Part shown: piece by piece, positions 7,942-16,852 of the stretch | Numbering within the stretch: position 1 is the stretch's first letter | Layout: each line of letters opens with the position of its first letter | From: Paenibacillus durus ATCC 35681 | GTDB lineage: Bacteria; Bacillota; Bacilli; Paenibacillales; Paenibacillaceae | Length of the DNA stretch: 64,000 bases | Reading direction: 5' to 3' | Assembly (NCBI RefSeq): GCF_000993825.1 | Contig: NZ_CP011114.1 | Coordinates: forward strand, 2,232,001 to 2,296,000 | Notes under the pieces: generated by a model | Database searches by the model: none | What the model was told of the DNA's origin: nothing | The model's input: only the letters and a program-made list of their open reading frames with translations | Program-made: the position numbers and the translations under genes

Positions 7942-8790
7942 TCAATTCGCCATATCCTTCAACCGGGTATCCATCCGATTGATTTCCATAGCGATCAACA
8001 CCAGTTGGCTGTCGGCAAACGTATAGCCATAATCCTCTTCCACCTGGCCTGCAATCCATCTGGCCTGTTCGTAAGCCGTGTGATAGCGTTCCTTGGCGAT
8101 CCTGACAATTTCAGGGTCCAGTTCATTGCACAGCTTTCCGCTGTCATCGGTTCGAAGAATATTTTCGAGTTGATTCACTAGACGCTCATAGGTGGCAGAA
8201 GCCCGGTCCAAAATAATACCGGCGGTACGTTCCACTCCTTCGGCAATATCCCGGATTAAGGCCGCTCTGTCCACACCTGCCCCTGAGGCTCCGGCATTGA
8301 CCCACGCAGTATGGATATGCATGGCGATATAACCTACCTCGTCCTCCGGAATTTCGACCTGCAATTTCTCGCGAATTAGTCTTTTCGCATGCTGCCCGAT
8401 TTGGAACTCTCTTGGGTAGAGAATCCGGATTTCTTGCAGGAGCGTGTTCTGAATGACCATGCCTTTACTAAGCCGCTTCAAAGCGAATGAAAGATGATCC
8501 GTCAGCGCAATATGAATATGCTTTTTGAAGGTTACTGAGAGTTCGTACTCCGCAAATGAAATAATGCTCTCGGACACCGCGATTTCCTCTTCGGGTAATG
8601 TCCGCAGTATTTCCTGCAGATGGCTGTATTGATCCGGATCGTCCATTATGAACACTTTCTCGATGCGGTACGGATCGACAATATCGTTTTTTCCTTTTTG
8701 AAAAGCAATACCGGAACCCATGACAATCTTTTCTTCTCCCAGGTCGTGTACCACAACCACGTTATTGTTAAGAATTTTTTTGATTTTCAT
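7942..8790 (-). CDS. BglG/SacY/LicT-family transcriptional antiterminator
   Basis: RNA-binding antiterminator that would bind the RAT leaders of the two levansucrase genes. The 282-residue protein has the co-antiterminator RNA-binding domain (1-55), PRD1 (about 65-170) and PRD2 (about 171-282). PRD1 keeps the phosphorylatable histidines H99 (TDHLSFALKR) and H158 (YIAMHIHTAW). PRD2 does not: position 207 is Gln (RLVNQLENIL) and 269 is Glu (LIAMEINRM), where LicT has His. Negative control by EII through PRD1 should remain, while HPr-dependent activation through PRD2 is probably lost. It overlaps the upstream PTS gene by 23 bp. SacT, SacY and LicT cannot be told apart by sequence alone. Confidence 0.93.
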   Translation of the reverse strand: MKIKKILNNNVVVVHDLGEEKIVMGSGIAFQKGKNDIVDPYRIEKVFIMDDPDQYSHLQEILRTLPEEEIAVSESIISFAEYELSVTFKKHIHIALTDHLSFALKRLSKGMVIQNTLLQEIRILYPREFQIGQHAKRLIREKLQVEIPEDEVGYIAMHIHTAWVNAGASGAGVDRAALIRDIAEGVERTAGIILDRASATYERLVNQLENILRTDDSGKLCNELDPEIVRIAKERYHTAYEQARWIAGQVEEDYGYTFADSQLVLIAMEINRMDTRLKDMAN

Positions 8791-10423
8791 GATATTCTCC
8801 TATGCTTTTGCGATTAGTATTATTCCATTCTTCCTGATGATGAGGTTTATCGACTCCGAGAAACCAGGTGACTGCAAAAGCCGTTCCTGTAGCCAAAAGA
8901 AGACCTACCATATAATGAATGAAGTTGATGTGTCCGGGCGGGACGATAAAGGCGATCATCGGGATCCCGGTCAATCCGAACGAATTGGCTACCACCTCAT
9001 GAAAGGCAACATAAGCCCCTCCAACCGCCCCTCCCGCTGCTGCGCCCAGGAAAGGGCGGCCAAGCTTCAGGTTGACGCCGAATGCGATCGGCTCGGTAAT
9101 ACCGAGAAAGGCGGTAATCGAGGCGGGAAGCGCTATTTTTTTCAACTCGGTGTCACGGGTTCTGGCATACACTGCAAGTCCGGCCCCACCCTGAGCGATA
9201 TTCGCCATCGACCAGATGGGGAGCAGAAAGTTGACCCCGACGTTTGGATTGGAAATAAGCCCGATTTCAATTGCCTGAATGCCGTGGTGCAGCCCGGTCA
9301 AGACGATAAGACCATAGACCCCGCCAAGGAGCAGTCCGAATGCCGTACTTCCAAGTTGGTACACTTCTTCCAGCAAGCTGCTAAGAAAGCTGCCCAGATG
9401 CGCAGCAAGCGGACCAATGAGCAGGACAGCGAGGCCGCCTCCAATGACAAAGCTGAGAAAGGGAACCAGCAAAATGGTGATCGATGACGGAACAATCCGC
9501 CGCAGTCCCTTCTCGATAAGCGTCATCAGCAATACCGCAAGAATAATCGGAATCACGGTACCTTGATAGCCGAACTGTGGGGTGCTCGTCAAATCCCCGG
9601 GGCTAAGTATCGCTGTTCCGCCAGTTCCTGCCAGATGCGATAAGTCGAGCCGGGTCATGACAATTCCGATTGCGGCACCGAGCGCAGGGGTGCCCCCAAA
9701 CCGCTTGGCCGCTTGATAGCCGAACATCACGGCCATGATTTGAAAGGCCGAGCCGGTCAGCAATAATAGCGTCCGAAACCATGTGCTGTCAGGGGACGCC
9801 CAACCGAAGGCTTTGATCATGCTGATCAAGCCGAAAAGCAGGCCAACCGCGACGAAGAGCGGGATGATCGGCACCACGATATCGGAAAAAAAGCCGACCG
9901 CCCCCATCACCCGGCCAATCGAGCCCCTTTTTGCCGAGTCATTCAGCTCCGGAGATGCCCCCTCTCCTGCCTGATGCGCCCAGACTCTCCGTTTCCATGC
10001 TCCCCGCAAGGAAGGAAGCAAGGTATCGGTCGCCCCCGCGATGCGGACAGGGCTCTCCGGTACGCCAGTTCCGTGCTGACGTTCCGCTTCAAGCTGACGT
10101 TCCGGCCCAGTGTCAGTGCTCTGAAGAAGACGAACCATTTGACGGTGCAACTTAAAGACTATTGCCGGACCCACAATAATTTGCAGTTGTCCGGCATGAA
10201 CGAACACATTCTGAACCCCTTCGATTTGCGCAAGACCAGCTTCATCCACGCGGGTACCGTCTCGGAATCGGAGTCGAATTCGGGTTGTACAGTGAGATAC
10301 TTCCGACACATTGTCCAGACCGCCGGACAGTTCAATGAAGCGCATGGCCAGTTCCTTCGCCGGGTTCTGATTAACCTGGGGACCTCGCCCGTTCTGAATT
10401 GGGTGAATATGGCTTTCTGGCAT
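8768..10423 (-). CDS. PTS sugar transporter EIIBC, glucose/sucrose superfamily
   Basis: Imports and phosphorylates a sugar, most likely sucrose or a beta-glucoside given its partners. The 551-residue protein has an EIIB domain (about 22-100) with the phospho-accepting C45 in SHCTTRIRL, an unusually long linker (about 100-160), and an EIIC membrane domain (about 165-535) with the GITEP motif. No EIIA domain is present, so an EIIA must be borrowed, as for SacP. The ATG follows GAGGAGCTGAAA. The gene lies directly upstream of the antiterminator with overlapping ends. The leader upstream is RAT-like but altered. Confidence 0.92.
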   Translation of the reverse strand: MPESHIHPIQNGRGPQVNQNPAKELAMRFIELSGGLDNVSEVSHCTTRIRLRFRDGTRVDEAGLAQIEGVQNVFVHAGQLQIIVGPAIVFKLHRQMVRLLQSTDTGPERQLEAERQHGTGVPESPVRIAGATDTLLPSLRGAWKRRVWAHQAGEGASPELNDSAKRGSIGRVMGAVGFFSDIVVPIIPLFVAVGLLFGLISMIKAFGWASPDSTWFRTLLLLTGSAFQIMAVMFGYQAAKRFGGTPALGAAIGIVMTRLDLSHLAGTGGTAILSPGDLTSTPQFGYQGTVIPIILAVLLMTLIEKGLRRIVPSSITILLVPFLSFVIGGGLAVLLIGPLAAHLGSFLSSLLEEVYQLGSTAFGLLLGGVYGLIVLTGLHHGIQAIEIGLISNPNVGVNFLLPIWSMANIAQGGAGLAVYARTRDTELKKIALPASITAFLGITEPIAFGVNLKLGRPFLGAAAGGAVGGAYVAFHEVVANSFGLTGIPMIAFIVPPGHINFIHYMVGLLLATGTAFAVTWFLGVDKPHHQEEWNNTNRKSIGEYHENQKNS

Positions 10424-10508
10424 TTTCAGCTCCTCCCCGTTTCTTATGTACAGCGTCTATGGCAGGGTTCAAATTTTATATCGGCGGGGAACATTCTTTT
10501 ATTGATGC

Positions 10509-10604
10509 AAAAAAAGACCTATTTTCAAATCAAGCATCATCACCGAATAATGGATTCGGCGGCACTTGATTCTTCTCTGGCCCTAGTGGCCAAAAGGTAA
10601 CAAT
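10509..10604 (-). promoter_or_regulatory. Altered RAT/terminator leader of the PTS operon
   Basis: On the minus strand the leader keeps the RAT 5-prime signature ATTGTTAC (10597-10604) and the terminator end AGGTCTTTTTTT (10509-10520). The matching CAGGCAAGACCTAAA half is absent. In its place are a TGGCC/GGCCA hairpin, a CCGAAT/ATTCGG hairpin, and a stem AATCAAG/CTTGATT (10565-10571 with 10528-10534). It may still attenuate, but not by the standard overlap. Confidence 0.5.
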
Positions 10605-10750
10605 TTCGTAATATATAATGGCATTTCTATTGTGACAATAATCGAATATAAAATCAATGGTTAGTAATTACCACCTTTAACTTGTCGAAACAGGCACTCT
10701 GCCTTAGTTGGAATCGATGTCCGCTCAGCCGAAGGTTTAGAACTATCGCC

Positions 10751-11436
10751 CTAATTTTTTCTTGTCATCAATAATTCTTCAATTTCATTTAATGACTCTA
10801 CTACGTAGTCCGGTTTAACTTCATGCTCCCAAACTCTATTATTTCTATTAATCCAGCAAGTTACGATGCCTTCTCTATTAGCTCCGAGGACATCCGAAGC
10901 AGAATCCCCGATATGAAGCACTTGTTTAGGGTGGGTTCGATAGAATTTGAGCAGTTACAAACTTTATGACTCTTTGAAACGCTCTCAAGAAAGCCCGCAG
11001 TCTCATCATACAATTGTGATAAAGTATGTTCTTGAAATATAATTCTAACTGCTTCTCCTACATCATATGAAACCGCCTTCTCCTTAAACAGTTGCGTAAA
11101 GCTTCGCTCATAAACTTCATTCATCAAATGAAATTGCCCCGTCGTTCTCAGTTCATTCCAGTGTGTAAAAAAATACTTAAGCAAAGTTTGTCCATACTCT
11201 TCAGCTAAATGGGCCGTAAATGTGTTTTGTAAAATGGGCCTCCAGATTTGTTTTATTCTAGTGTCTATATTTACTAAGGTTTGAAACATGTCCATACTAA
11301 TTATTTCAAAATCTTTCAATGAATGATCAACTCCGATAAGTTTAGTGGGATTCCACAATAATATTTTATCATAATTGGAAGTTTTTGAAGAGTAGTTTTT
11401 CGCGTTCGGTATCTGTTGGAACAACAAACATCGCAA
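10751..11436 (-). pseudogene. HAD-superfamily hydrolase, inactivated by internal deletion/frameshift
   Basis: The N-terminal part carries HAD motif I (SMDMFQTLVN) and a helical cap. The original frame then runs into unrelated residues after SKSHKVC. In another frame from about 10961, an intact C-terminus follows: KQVLHIGDSASDVLGA (motif IV) to a stop at 10751. The region between (motif II/III, tens of residues) is missing, so a deletion with a frame change is inferred. The gene is more AT-rich than its neighbours. The start codon directly follows the phosphodiesterase stop and may not be the original one. Confidence 0.8.
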
Positions 11437-13023
11437 TTATTTCTGCTCAGCCATCCGCAGGATCCAGTTTTTCAAGTCGACGATTCTCGGGTGTTTCGGC
11501 TGTGAATCCGTTCCGGCAACAATGAGGGGGACGATGGAATCCGCCTCATGCAGTGATCCGTGTGCTCCTCCTCCGCGATGGGTGGGAGAGCTTTCGCCGG
11601 CCAATTCATATCCCGGTTTCACCGTGACGACGACATATCGTCCTTCATGGGAATGGAGCGCGCCATATAATCGGGCCAGCACGTCCGGGTATTTTCCGTA
11701 TTTGATCTTACGTTCATGGAGGGAAATGTCCGCAAGCCTGGGGTCGCCCGACAGCGACCATTTTTGCCCGTATTCATCCGAATATGGCCCTCCCGGACTA
11801 TAGGAAAGAACGTTATCTCCTTGTCCTCCACCCGTAAGCCGTACCGATTGATCCTGGTTCACCGCTATGATGTCGAGTTTAGCTTCTTTTTGTAAACTTT
11901 TTACAATGTCAGAGAGCTTCAGGCCGGGCGATATAGCGTAAATGTAAGCCATCCGTTCGTTAGCCGCGATGACGATCTGGTCGTCTTCTCCCACGGGCCT
12001 GCCCAGCTTGGCGATCCGGTAACCGCTCAGAAGAGGCTGTAAATCCACTTTACATTCGTCCCGATTGTCCATCACATCGCTTTGAGCGCTATCCCCCAGA
12101 ATAATCCACGTGGTTCTTCTAACCGCCTCCTCCCATGACCCGTATGAATCCAGTACATGCTGAAGCGCCCGGTCGGCCCGCTCAATCCCTTTAAGCGCCA
12201 TGGAGCCTTTTCGGTGATGAACACTATCGTTTCCTGGAAAATATCCGATCGTCACATCTGGAAGCTCCCCATTTTTCACCAGAAAAGCTATGTCCCGGGC
12301 TGCAAATTTATCATTCATACCATATTTTTCCCATAAGGCCGTATGGTTGGCGTTTTGCGGGTTCAAATGGGCGAACGCGGCAAGCGAGAACAACTCCGGC
12401 GTGCTAACTTTATAATAATCCGGCAGCCGTGTCGTTTTCGCCATAGTTTGGGGGACACGCAACTCCCTTTCCGTTCTGCCTCTGTAAATAACTGCGTTGA
12501 TCGAAGCCGAATGTTGGCCTGAGTCGGCCAATTCCTCATGAATGGTCTTCACTTTTTTGCTTAATTGAATCTGGTTCATTTGATAAACGCTGTCCGTCAA
12601 TACTTGCAGCTGATCAATCTTCAAAGCTTCTCTTGGCCCATTGCCGTAAAAGATCATCCGCTTCTCCCGGTCACTGTACCACACCAGCCCCGGAACATGA
12701 TGCTTATCCGCGTACACCCCTGTTAATAACGTACTGTCAATCGTTACGGACATGGTCGGAAAAGAACTAACAACATTAGGAAAATACTGCCCGTGATCAA
12801 TCAGATACTTTAGTGCGGGCGCCTTGCCTTGTTTCAACGCTTCCTGCAGCGGCTTGTCCATCAGGGAATCGATGATAATGGTTACGATGGGCTTTTTGCC
12901 CGTTGATGTTGCCTTGAACTCCTGTTGGGAGCGCATTTCAACGTTCATCCCCGATTTCGCTTGGCAGCCTGTAAGAGAGATGATTAAACTTAGGCCGATT
13001 GTCAAAATAACGGTTATTCTCAT
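11437..13023 (-). CDS. Alkaline phosphatase-family / type I phosphodiesterase lipoprotein
   Basis: Surface-anchored metal-dependent phosphodiesterase or nucleotide pyrophosphatase-type enzyme. The 528-residue precursor has a lipoprotein signal with lipobox LTGC (C19). The catalytic fold starts at about residue 45 (PIVTIIIDSL, metal Asp). The nucleophile region is near FPTMSVTIDSTLLTG. Further metal sites are in GDSAQSDV and near SPTHRGGGAHGS. The ATG follows GAGGGG. The downstream HAD relic abuts its stop without spacing. Substrate not predictable. Confidence 0.85.
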   Translation of the reverse strand: MRITVILTIGLSLIISLTGCQAKSGMNVEMRSQQEFKATSTGKKPIVTIIIDSLMDKPLQEALKQGKAPALKYLIDHGQYFPNVVSSFPTMSVTIDSTLLTGVYADKHHVPGLVWYSDREKRMIFYGNGPREALKIDQLQVLTDSVYQMNQIQLSKKVKTIHEELADSGQHSASINAVIYRGRTERELRVPQTMAKTTRLPDYYKVSTPELFSLAAFAHLNPQNANHTALWEKYGMNDKFAARDIAFLVKNGELPDVTIGYFPGNDSVHHRKGSMALKGIERADRALQHVLDSYGSWEEAVRRTTWIILGDSAQSDVMDNRDECKVDLQPLLSGYRIAKLGRPVGEDDQIVIAANERMAYIYAISPGLKLSDIVKSLQKEAKLDIIAVNQDQSVRLTGGGQGDNVLSYSPGGPYSDEYGQKWSLSGDPRLADISLHERKIKYGKYPDVLARLYGALHSHEGRYVVVTVKPGYELAGESSPTHRGGGAHGSLHEADSIVPLIVAGTDSQPKHPRIVDLKNWILRMAEQK

Positions 13024-13174
13024 ACTGAATTTTCCCCTCTCGGATGGTTATCAAGTTAAAAATAAAAATGCCCAATTGAGGCTATGATTATGTAAAATTT
13101 TTATTGAATTTTTCCGGGATAGGAGGGTTAGATTATTGTCGTGACTTCAATCTCAGGAAAGATGGTGGCAGCTT

Positions 13175-13762
13175 TTGAATACTTCGTCTTCACCCCAGCT
13201 TTACCATTGGTTCGTTCGTCCGAAATGGTTTACCAAAAAATATATTCATGATCAAATCCAAACCCGATTCGCGTTTAACGGCAAAGTCGTGCTTGACTTT
13301 GGCTCGGGTACAGGGGCTAATTGTGCGATGTTTCAGCCGAACCACTATCTCGGCATCGATCCAGACGCCGGACGGATTCATTATGCGAAACGGCTGTATC
13401 CGACTCACAAATTTCTTGTTCTTGAAAACGGCAAGCTTCCGGTTGATGATGAATCTGTCGATTACATACTCATCGTTGCTGTGTTGCACCATATTTCGTC
13501 CGAAGAAATTGCAGAGTACATGAAGGAATATAAGCGAGTATTAAAACCGAGCGGAAAAATCATCGTTATGGAACCTTGTCTATGCCGAAACAAACCGTTA
13601 AGTAATTGGTTTATGAATCTTTATGACAATGGGGAGTATATCCGGAGAGAAGAAGAATACATCCAATTGTTTCGGGAGAATGAATTTACTTCACAGGTCA
13701 TCAACCGATTTCGAAAAGGTTTGTTATATAATGAACTGTTTTTCTCGGCAAACCTCACATAA
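13175..13762 (+). CDS. SAM-dependent methyltransferase, class I
   Basis: A 195-residue methyltransferase. The SAM motif I VLDFGSGTGANC lies near residues 39-50, motif II near LGIDPD, and the post-motif region is IVAVLHHISSEEI, all typical of the Methyltransf_11 family. The start is a TTG at 13175; its ribosome binding site is weak (GGTGG about 8 bases upstream). It is divergent from the phosphodiesterase and followed by a terminator. Substrate unknown. Confidence 0.82.
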   Translation: MNTSSSPQLYHWFVRPKWFTKKYIHDQIQTRFAFNGKVVLDFGSGTGANCAMFQPNHYLGIDPDAGRIHYAKRLYPTHKFLVLENGKLPVDDESVDYILIVAVLHHISSEEIAEYMKEYKRVLKPSGKIIVMEPCLCRNKPLSNWFMNLYDNGEYIRREEEYIQLFRENEFTSQVINRFRKGLLYNELFFSANLT

Positions 13763-13789
13763 TCTCACAATGAGAAGCGCTATCCGAAA

Positions 13790-13829
13790 AAGACTCTGCT
13801 TTGCTGTAAAGCGGGCATGAGTCTTTTTT
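13790..13829 (+). terminator. Terminator of the methyltransferase gene
   Basis: Outer arms AAGACTC/GAGTCTT and inner arms GCTTT/AAAGC are followed by six T residues. It separates the methyltransferase from the cardiolipin synthase. Confidence 0.85.
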
Positions 13830-13864
13830 CCATATATGCCCTTTTAAGGAGGTGAAGTAAACCA

Positions 13865-15280
13865 TTGCTTTGGATCGTTTTGGCTCTCTTGCTGCTTATC
13901 ATCCAAATCGCTTTCGTTATCATCTTCGAATATCAACGTCCGAGCAAAGCGGTGGTTTGGCTTATTGTTTTGTTTATTTTTCCGGTCATCGGTTTCGTGC
14001 TGTATTTATTTGTTGCGAAAGAATACCGTTGCCCCCCTGCTCTTCCACAGACAAATAAAGGGCATTGGGACCCATTAAAGGATGACCTCATTGACCGATG
14101 CAGACAGCGGCTACTAAAAAATGTGCATGGGAAGACCATTACTCAAGACGACAATTTACATGCAATTCTCAAAAATATACCGGTCGCCCCCATTACGGCT
14201 TGCAATGAAACGATGGTTTTCGCCGAAGGAAAGGAAGCCTTTGCAGCAATGATGGATGCAATTGCCGCTTCCGAGCATCATATTCATGTGGAGTTTTACA
14301 TTGTTCGTGACGATCATCTCGGTGTCCGGTTTGAGCAATTGTTGATCCGGAAAGCGCAGGAAGGGGTGAAAGTACGCTTTTTATATGACGGGATCGGAAG
14401 CCGCCGGTTAGGAAAAGCGTATATAAAACGGCTGCGGGATGCAGGGGTGGAAACAGGGTGTTTTTTTCCTCTGCTAACCTCATTCTTCAATAAACGGCTC
14501 AATTACCGAAATCACCGTAAAATCGTGGTGGTGGACGGAAAAATCGGATTTTTCGGCGGCTTGAACATTGGGGATGAATACTTGGGGGAAGATTCGAAAT
14601 TCGGCTATTGGCGGGACACTCATTTTAGCATTAAAGGCGATGCGGTCTTGTGGGTCCAATATACTTTTTTAACCGATTGGCACTTGGTTACAGGACAAGT
14701 TATTACCGATCCCGTCTATTATCCGGTACAGGAAAGCCGCGGGAATGAGCTTGTACAAATCGTAAAGAGCGGTCCGGACGAGACGATCCTGGAGCTTATT
14801 TTCTCCCTCATCGTTTCGGCAAAGAAGCGGATTTTTATTGAGACGCCCTATTTCATTCCCGATCCCGGCATCTTATTGGCTCTGAAAACGGCCATCTCAA
14901 GAGGAGTCGACGTTCGTATCATTATACCGGCTGTTCCTGATAAAAATATAGTTTATTGCGCTACGTTGTCCTATGTCCAGGAATTGCTGCGGGCGGGAGG
15001 ACGGATTTATGGCTACCAGAAAGGGTTCATCCATGCCAAACTGATGATTTCCGACGACTTGGCGCTCTCCGGCAGCGCAAATATGGATATACGCAGCTTT
15101 TGCAACCAATTTGAGATCAATGCGGTCTTTTTTGACGGGAAGGTCGTTGACCGCCTGGTACAGGATTTTTACCGGGATCTTGGCGTGAGCGAGGAAATTT
15201 TACAGTCAAAATTCGAACAGCGAAGCACGTTGCAAAAAATGCAGATTGTTTTCGCCCGGCTGCTGTCGCCGTTATTCTAG
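13865..15280 (+). CDS. cls: Cardiolipin synthase
   Basis: Membrane phospholipase D-family enzyme that condenses two phosphatidylglycerols to cardiolipin. The 471-residue protein has two N-terminal membrane helices (about 1-22 and 30-52). Two HKD motifs follow: HRKIVVVDGKIGFFGG (about 217-232) and HAKLMISDDLALSGSAN (about 386-402). Start TTG at 13865, 12 bases after AAGGAGGTG; length is normal for bacterial Cls. The upstream gene ends in a terminator, so it has its own promoter. Confidence 0.94.
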   Translation: MLWIVLALLLLIIQIAFVIIFEYQRPSKAVVWLIVLFIFPVIGFVLYLFVAKEYRCPPALPQTNKGHWDPLKDDLIDRCRQRLLKNVHGKTITQDDNLHAILKNIPVAPITACNETMVFAEGKEAFAAMMDAIAASEHHIHVEFYIVRDDHLGVRFEQLLIRKAQEGVKVRFLYDGIGSRRLGKAYIKRLRDAGVETGCFFPLLTSFFNKRLNYRNHRKIVVVDGKIGFFGGLNIGDEYLGEDSKFGYWRDTHFSIKGDAVLWVQYTFLTDWHLVTGQVITDPVYYPVQESRGNELVQIVKSGPDETILELIFSLIVSAKKRIFIETPYFIPDPGILLALKTAISRGVDVRIIIPAVPDKNIVYCATLSYVQELLRAGGRIYGYQKGFIHAKLMISDDLALSGSANMDIRSFCNQFEINAVFFDGKVVDRLVQDFYRDLGVSEEILQSKFEQRSTLQKMQIVFARLLSPLF

Positions 15281-15365
15281 GCCTGGGTTCTTCATAAATT
15301 CCACATAAATTTTTTATATAATGGGCCAGGTAAGTTAAATCTATCTACTGGGGGAAAATCAAAAA

Positions 15366-15851
15366 ATGAGCATGACGCACTACATGTCCCTGCTTGCGGA
15401 CAATCAGCCATGGAATTTGATTATATTCATGGCCATTCCCGTGATCTTTGCCGAAACGATCACTGTAACCGAATTCTTTATCCTCTTTGGCAAAAGCACG
15501 CGGGGCGGACTGAGAAGCTTTAACCGCATTTGCAGCATTCTGGCAGGACTGTATTTCACAGGAATATTCCTATACTTGTTCCCAACCGCGTTTATTCCTT
15601 TAACCGTAAATGGAGAATGGCACACTTGGGTGGACGTTGTCGCTGTAGGATTTTACTTGAGCGGTGTATTCTTCTTACTGCCCCTCGCCCTTCTTGATCT
15701 TGGCCTAATCGCCCGCAACCGTTCCGCAGAAGGAAAATTGAAGCTTCATTTTATACTCGTCAGCGGATTTCTCATTGTGGCCCATATCGCTATGATATTC
15801 GGAATGGTCAATCCGGAAATCATGGGGGGAATGGCCGGCATGAACCATTAA
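15366..15851 (+). CDS. Small integral membrane protein, unknown function
   Basis: A 161-residue protein with about four hydrophobic helices (17-37, 55-75, 88-112, 128-150) and a Met/His-rich end (NPEIMGGMAGMNH) that could bind a metal. ATG follows GGGGGAAAATC. It is a single-gene unit with a bidirectional terminator behind it. It resembles uncharacterised permease-like proteins of Bacillota; no function can be assigned. Confidence 0.75.
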   Translation: MSMTHYMSLLADNQPWNLIIFMAIPVIFAETITVTEFFILFGKSTRGGLRSFNRICSILAGLYFTGIFLYLFPTAFIPLTVNGEWHTWVDVVAVGFYLSGVFFLLPLALLDLGLIARNRSAEGKLKLHFILVSGFLIVAHIAMIFGMVNPEIMGGMAGMNH

Positions 15852-15860
15852 TTAGAGATA

Positions 15861-15900
15861 AAACAAAGACTTCGGAGCCGAACTCCGAAGTCTTTGTTTT
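15861..15900. terminator. Bidirectional terminator
   Basis: Long perfect arms (AAACAAAGACTTCGGAG against its complement) around the loop CCGAA, with A and T runs on both sides. It serves the membrane protein gene (+) and the NUDIX gene (-). Confidence 0.9.
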
Positions 15901-15922
15901 ACACCTGCAAAGTACAGAAGGA

Positions 15923-16324
15923 TCAGACGAGCCGCCCCATCTCATGCAGCTTATCAAAAATGATCTGTGTAACGGCCGATACACGGTCCCGGTCATTATA
16001 GGTTAACCAGGCCAGTTCCTCGATCTCCGCAGCCGGACATAGGTCACCTTCGAACTCTGCGGTGTAACAGGTCATTTTCACCGGAACCCCGCCAGTCTTG
16101 CCGTGAGCCTCCGCTTCAAACGTCCCGAAGTAAGTGGCCGTTTCGGGATTGATCCGAACGGATAGCTCCTCGTCTATTTCCCGCAGCAGCGTATCGGCGT
16201 CCGTCTCGCCTGCCTCTCTTTTTCCACCCGGCAAGTAGAAGATATCTTTGCCCCTGGAACGGGCGCATAACAGTTGGCCTTGATTCACGGATATCCAGGC
16301 TATTTTATCGATTGCGGTTGTCAT
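15923..16324 (-). CDS. NUDIX hydrolase
   Basis: Nucleoside-diphosphate-linked hydrolase, possibly 8-oxo-dGTP sanitising. The Nudix box spans GGKREAGETDADT to REIDEEL and keeps the G, E, R-E and E-E residues. The frame extends to 16345, overlapping the upstream gene. The ATG at 16324 lies one base after that gene's TAG and 7 bases after AGAGG, so it is preferred (133 residues). It is the last gene of the YdcZ/Crp operon. Confidence 0.87.
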   Translation of the reverse strand: MTTAIDKIAWISVNQGQLLCARSRGKDIFYLPGGKREAGETDADTLLREIDEELSVRINPETATYFGTFEAEAHGKTGGVPVKMTCYTAEFEGDLCPAAEIEELAWLTYNDRDRVSAVTQIIFDKLHEMGRLV

Positions 16325-16325
16325 C

Positions 16326-16838
16326 CTAAGCGCCTCTCGCTTCATTCTTTATTTTGGATGGTGAAGTCTCGTTTGTTTCTTCCGAAGCCGCCTGATGCAC
16401 ACGCCCGCCTCCTAATTTGAATACCAAAATTCCGCCGATAATAACCAGCACCCCGAGCAGCTGCTTGAATGTAAATGGAACTTTATTTAAGCCGAGCCAG
16501 CCCATCGAATCCCACAAAAGGGCGCTTCCGAGCTGAGAGATTAGAACGACGGAGATGGCATACGTAGGACCAAGCAGCCTGATCCCCAGCGTCAGACAGA
16601 TAACGACACCCACCCCGATTGCACCGCTGATCCAGTACCAAGGCTTCATATGCTCCAGACTGAACAGCCGGCCCCCTTCAAAGATCAGGCCAAAAGTTAG
16701 CGAAGCCGCAAAGCCCATTCCCAGCACCAAAGCCGTTGTAGCCCAGGACCCTGTATGTTCATTGACTTTACTGTTAAACACATTTTGCATACTTACAAGC
16801 GAACCCGCGACGAGCGCGAGTAACAGCCCTTGAATCAT
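16326..16838 (-). CDS. DMT-family transporter, YdcZ/DUF606 type (first)
   Basis: Small drug/metabolite-type permease of about 170 residues with five predicted membrane helices. Two ATGs are possible: 16847 is only one base from AGGAGG, 16838 is ten bases away, so the latter is preferred. It lies in one operon with a second YdcZ protein and a Crp/Fnr regulator. Two small half-size subunits in one operon suggest a heteromeric transporter. The substrate is unknown. Confidence 0.83.
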   Translation of the reverse strand: MIQGLLLALVAGSLVSMQNVFNSKVNEHTGSWATTALVLGMGFAASLTFGLIFEGGRLFSLEHMKPWYWISGAIGVGVVICLTLGIRLLGPTYAISVVLISQLGSALLWDSMGWLGLNKVPFTFKQLLGVLVIIGGILVFKLGGGRVHQAASEETNETSPSKIKNEARGA

Positions 16839-16852
16839 AAGCAGCATGCCTC

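Noticed and set aside
10597..10604. Calling the PTS leader a functional RAT
   Set aside because: Only the 5-prime signature is present; the complementary half needed for the switch is missing, so it was described as altered instead.
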